Source: Leucobacter sp.
Lineage (GTDB): Bacteria; Actinomycetota; Actinomycetes; Actinomycetales; Microbacteriaceae
Assembly (NCBI GenBank): GCA_031178565.1
Contig: JAPSIU010000006.1
Coordinates: forward strand, 9,691-16,739
Reading direction: 5' to 3'
DNA: 7,049 nt
Shown: one piece after another, positions 4,934 to 7,049 of the stretch
Numbering within the stretch: the stretch's first letter is position 1
How the letters are laid out: each line of letters starts with the position of its first letter
Notes under the pieces: generated by a model
What the model was told of the DNA's origin: nothing
Seen by the model: the letters and a program-made list of their open reading frames with translations, nothing else
Databases searched by the model: none
Made by a program: the position numbers and the translations under genes

Positions 4934-6607
4934 GTGAAGCTCGAAACCTATGACTACATCATCGTCGGCGGAGGAGCCGCCGGTTGCGTACTCGCGAATC
5001 GCTTGAGCGAGAACCCGCGCAACCGAGTATTGGTGCTCGAGGCGGGTCACCGCTATTCGTGGCTCGATGTGCCGATCCGTATCCCCGCAGCATTCCTCTT
5101 CCTCATGGGACACCCGTGGTACGACTGGCGCACCAAGTCCGAGCCCGAACCCGCACTGCACGGAAGGCGCATCGACCATTACCACGGCAAGGTCATGGGC
5201 GGCAGCAGCTCCATCAACGGCATGTTCTACCAGCGCGCGAACCCGCTCATCTACGAGCGCTGGGCGAAGGAGACCGGCGACGAGGGATGGGGCTACGCGC
5301 ATGTGCTCCCGTATTTCAAGAAGATCGAGACGTACACGGGACCGGATCCGACCGGCGAGTACCGCGGTCGCTCGGGGCCGATCCCGGTGCATCAGCACCA
5401 CCACGACGGCAAGCGGAACCCCCTGTTCGACGCGCTCTTCGAAGCCGCGCAGCAGTCTGGTTACGAACTCGTGAATGACGTCAACGGATACCGGCAGGAG
5501 GGCTTCTCCTCGTTCGACTCCAACATCGCGAACGGCGAGCGCTACAACGCCGCGCGCACCTACTTCGCCCCGGTGAAGAAGCGGAAGAATCTCGACGTGA
5601 TCAGCGGGGCTCGCGCCACGCGGGTGATCTTCGAGGGGACGCGGGCCGTCGGCGTCGAGTACGCGACCAGCCGCCGCAACCGCACGATCGTGCGGGGCGC
5701 GGAGATCATCCTCAGCGGCGGAGCGTACAACTCGCCGCAGCTGCTCCAGCTCTCCGGCGTCGGCAACGCCGCCGAGCTCGAGCAGCACGGGATCAAGTCC
5801 GTCGTGGACCTGCCCGGCGTCGGCGAGAACCTGCAGGATCACCTCGAGGCGTTCATCATGTACGAGTGCAAGCTGCCCGTCTCTAATCAGAGCATCGTCA
5901 GGAAGCGCAGCTACCCGATGACCGGTCTGAAGTGGCTCTTCGGGAAGAAGGGGCCGGCTTCGTCGAACCACTTCGAGGGCGGTGGTTTCGTCCGATCGTT
6001 CCCCGACGCGCCGATGCCGAATCTGATGCTCACCATGCTCACGCTCGGGGTGCGGAACGACGGAACCCCCGCCCCGACTCCCCACGCCTACCAGATCAAT
6101 CTCGGCCCGCAGCAGCCGGAGTCGAAGGGGCACATCAAGCTGCGCAACAGCGACCCGTTCGAGCAGCCCGTCGCCACCTTCAACTACCTCTCCACCGAGC
6201 GCGACCGCCAGGAGTGGATCGACGGGGTCCGCGCAACGCGCGAACTCATGACCCAGCCGGCCTTCGCAGCGTTCAACGGCGGCGAGCTCTCGCCCGGTCC
6301 CGATGTGCAGACCGATGAGGAGATCCTCGACTGGGTGGCCCAGGATGCCGAGACGACCTACCACCCCATCGGCACCTGCAAGATGGGAACCGACGAGATG
6401 TCGGTCGTCGATCCCCGCAGCTTCCGAGTGCACGGAGTCGAAGGCCTCCGAGTCGTCGATGCATCGGTGATGCCGTCGATCCCGAATGCGAACACCTACG
6501 CACCGGTGATGATGATCGCCGAGAAGGCGGCCGACGCGATCCTCGGCAACGACCCGCTCCCCGCGGAGCACGTCCCCTTCTACCGCCACGAGCCCGCTGT
6601 CTCGTAG
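4934..6607 (+). CDS. GMC-family FAD-dependent oxidoreductase, choline-dehydrogenase-like
   Basis: A full-length GMC (glucose-methanol-choline) flavoprotein, 557 residues from the GTG start (562 from the in-frame ATG at 4919), expected to oxidise a primary alcohol to an aldehyde. The FAD-binding Rossmann motif follows directly after the start: YDYIIVGGGAAGCVLANRL (6-24), with the ribose-binding acid in VLEAG (34-38). GMC signature 1 spans HGKVMGGSSSINGMFYQRAN (84-103) and signature 2 is GGAYNSPQLLQLSGVG (262-277). PGVGENLQDHLE (294-305) is typical of BetA-like members. The probable catalytic base is His477 in TYHPIGTCKMG, with partner Asn520 in NANTYAP; the usual NTNA segment reads NTYA, putting Tyr522 near the active site. 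There is no signal peptide, so it is cytosolic or membrane-associated and may pass electrons to a carrier or oxygen. It heads the rightward unit, 36 bases before the Rid gene. Its divergent ALDH partner suggests successive alcohol and aldehyde oxidation. True choline specificity is not shown. Confidence 0.92.
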   Translation: MKLETYDYIIVGGGAAGCVLANRLSENPRNRVLVLEAGHRYSWLDVPIRIPAAFLFLMGHPWYDWRTKSEPEPALHGRRIDHYHGKVMGGSSSINGMFYQRANPLIYERWAKETGDEGWGYAHVLPYFKKIETYTGPDPTGEYRGRSGPIPVHQHHHDGKRNPLFDALFEAAQQSGYELVNDVNGYRQEGFSSFDSNIANGERYNAARTYFAPVKKRKNLDVISGARATRVIFEGTRAVGVEYATSRRNRTIVRGAEIILSGGAYNSPQLLQLSGVGNAAELEQHGIKSVVDLPGVGENLQDHLEAFIMYECKLPVSNQSIVRKRSYPMTGLKWLFGKKGPASSNHFEGGGFVRSFPDAPMPNLMLTMLTLGVRNDGTPAPTPHAYQINLGPQQPESKGHIKLRNSDPFEQPVATFNYLSTERDRQEWIDGVRATRELMTQPAFAAFNGGELSPGPDVQTDEEILDWVAQDAETTYHPIGTCKMGTDEMSVVDPRSFRVHGVEGLRVVDASVMPSIPNANTYAPVMMIAEKAADAILGNDPLPAEHVPFYRHEPAVS

Positions 6608-6643
6608 CGCGGTTCTTCCCCTCCGTACGAAAGGATCCCCAAC

Positions 6644-7024
6644 GTGACCCGAACAGAAATCAACCAGGACGCACCCTCCAACTCCCAGCTCTTCTCGGAC
6701 GCCGTCGTATCGAACGGACTGGTGTTCACCACCGGCCAGGTGCCGCTGGACTCGGAGTGGAACCTCGTCTCCGAGAACCTGGTCGAACAGGCGCAGTACG
6801 TGTTCGCACGGCTCGAGCGCCTGCTCCGGACGGCTGGCTCGAGCCCCGCCGATGTCGTGCGCCTCACGGTCTACCTCACCGACATCGATGATGTCGCCGC
6901 GCTCGCGCCGCTGCGCAGGGAATTCCTCGGCGACGCTCGCCCCGCGAGCGTCATGGTCCAGGTCCCCCGCTTCGGTACCCCCGGCATGCGCATCGAAGCC
7001 GAGGCCGTCGCACGCGTATCGTAG
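6644..7024 (+). CDS. Rid (YjgF/YER057c/UK114) family protein without the deaminase Arg
   Basis: A complete 126-residue Rid-family protein; such proteins form trimers with active sites between subunits. Family features are VVSNGLVFTTGQVPLD (21-36), the helix with VFARLERLLRTAGSSPADVV (53-72), LTVYLTDIDD (74-83), RPAS (99-102) and the C-terminal PGMRIEAEAVA (113-123). In RidA itself the carboxylate-binding Arg follows Pro-Ala (PARS); here that position is Ser102, while the conserved Glu (Glu118) is kept. This argues against classical imine/enamine deamination and for one of the Rid subgroups lacking the Arg, whose roles are poorly known, often in catabolic operons. The start is GTG at 6644, with AAAGGA eight bases upstream; the ATG-less N-terminus MTRTEINQDAPSNS has normal length. 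It is co-directional with the GMC gene and probably co-transcribed. A role in handling a reactive intermediate or in an isomerisation/hydrolysis step is inference. Confidence 0.88.
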   Translation: MTRTEINQDAPSNSQLFSDAVVSNGLVFTTGQVPLDSEWNLVSENLVEQAQYVFARLERLLRTAGSSPADVVRLTVYLTDIDDVAALAPLRREFLGDARPASVMVQVPRFGTPGMRIEAEAVARVS

Positions 7025-7049
7025 CTGGGGACAGAGTCGAGGCCGGGTG

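Noticed and set aside
3103..4953. Long plus-strand ORF (616 codons) opposite the esterase
   Set aside because: Antisense to a well-supported esterase, composition is shadow-like, and it runs through the divergent control region into the GMC start.
4886..6589. Minus-strand ORF (567 codons) opposite the GMC gene
   Set aside because: Antisense to a gene with intact FAD and GMC signatures; the translation shows repetitive Val/Arg/Asp-rich sequence without a recognisable fold.

Overview
The window looks like a chromosomal segment of a high-GC Gram-positive bacterium (Actinomycetota; Microbacteriaceae or a relative is my guess). This rests on the strongly GC-biased third codon positions, frequent GTG starts, purine-rich Shine-Dalgarno sites and the flavour of the proteins. 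No rRNA, tRNA, CRISPR array, insertion sequence or phage gene is visible, and nothing shows recent transfer.

Layout: two divergent transcription units meet at a non-coding region of about 240 bases (4693-4933). Leftward (minus strand), in transcription order, are a type-B carboxylesterase (4692-3067), an NAD(P)-dependent aldehyde dehydrogenase of the gamma-aminobutyraldehyde/betaine-aldehyde type (2992-1544), a zinc-free MDR/quinone-oxidoreductase-like dehydrogenase (1520-372), a probable 33-codon small ORF (361-260), and the start of an EamA/RhtA-type DMT exporter that runs off the left edge (263-1). Rightward (plus strand) are a choline-dehydrogenase-like GMC flavoprotein (4934-6607) and a Rid (YjgF/YER057c/UK114) family protein (6644-7024). 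The last 25 bases hold nothing recognisable, and no gene-free stretch exceeds 300 bases.

Together the genes read as a small catabolic module. The esterase would free an alcohol from an ester, the GMC flavoenzyme would oxidise the alcohol to an aldehyde, and the aldehyde dehydrogenase would take it to the acid. The MDR enzyme would act on a carbonyl, enone or alcohol intermediate, the Rid protein on a reactive side product or a ring-opening/tautomerisation step, and the exporter on a product or toxic intermediate. The substrate cannot be read from the sequence. The BetA-like GMC enzyme and PatD/BetB-like dehydrogenase make an amino-alcohol or choline ester one testable option. No regulator gene lies in the window; control probably acts at the divergent intergenic region, which carries several short dyads.

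The most unusual details are: a Rid protein with Ser where the deaminase-type Arg is expected; an exporter start codon without its own Shine-Dalgarno site that overlaps the stop of an otherwise unlisted small ORF; and a Tyr in the normally Asn-Thr-Asn segment next to the GMC active site. I saw no evidence for a wholly new system.
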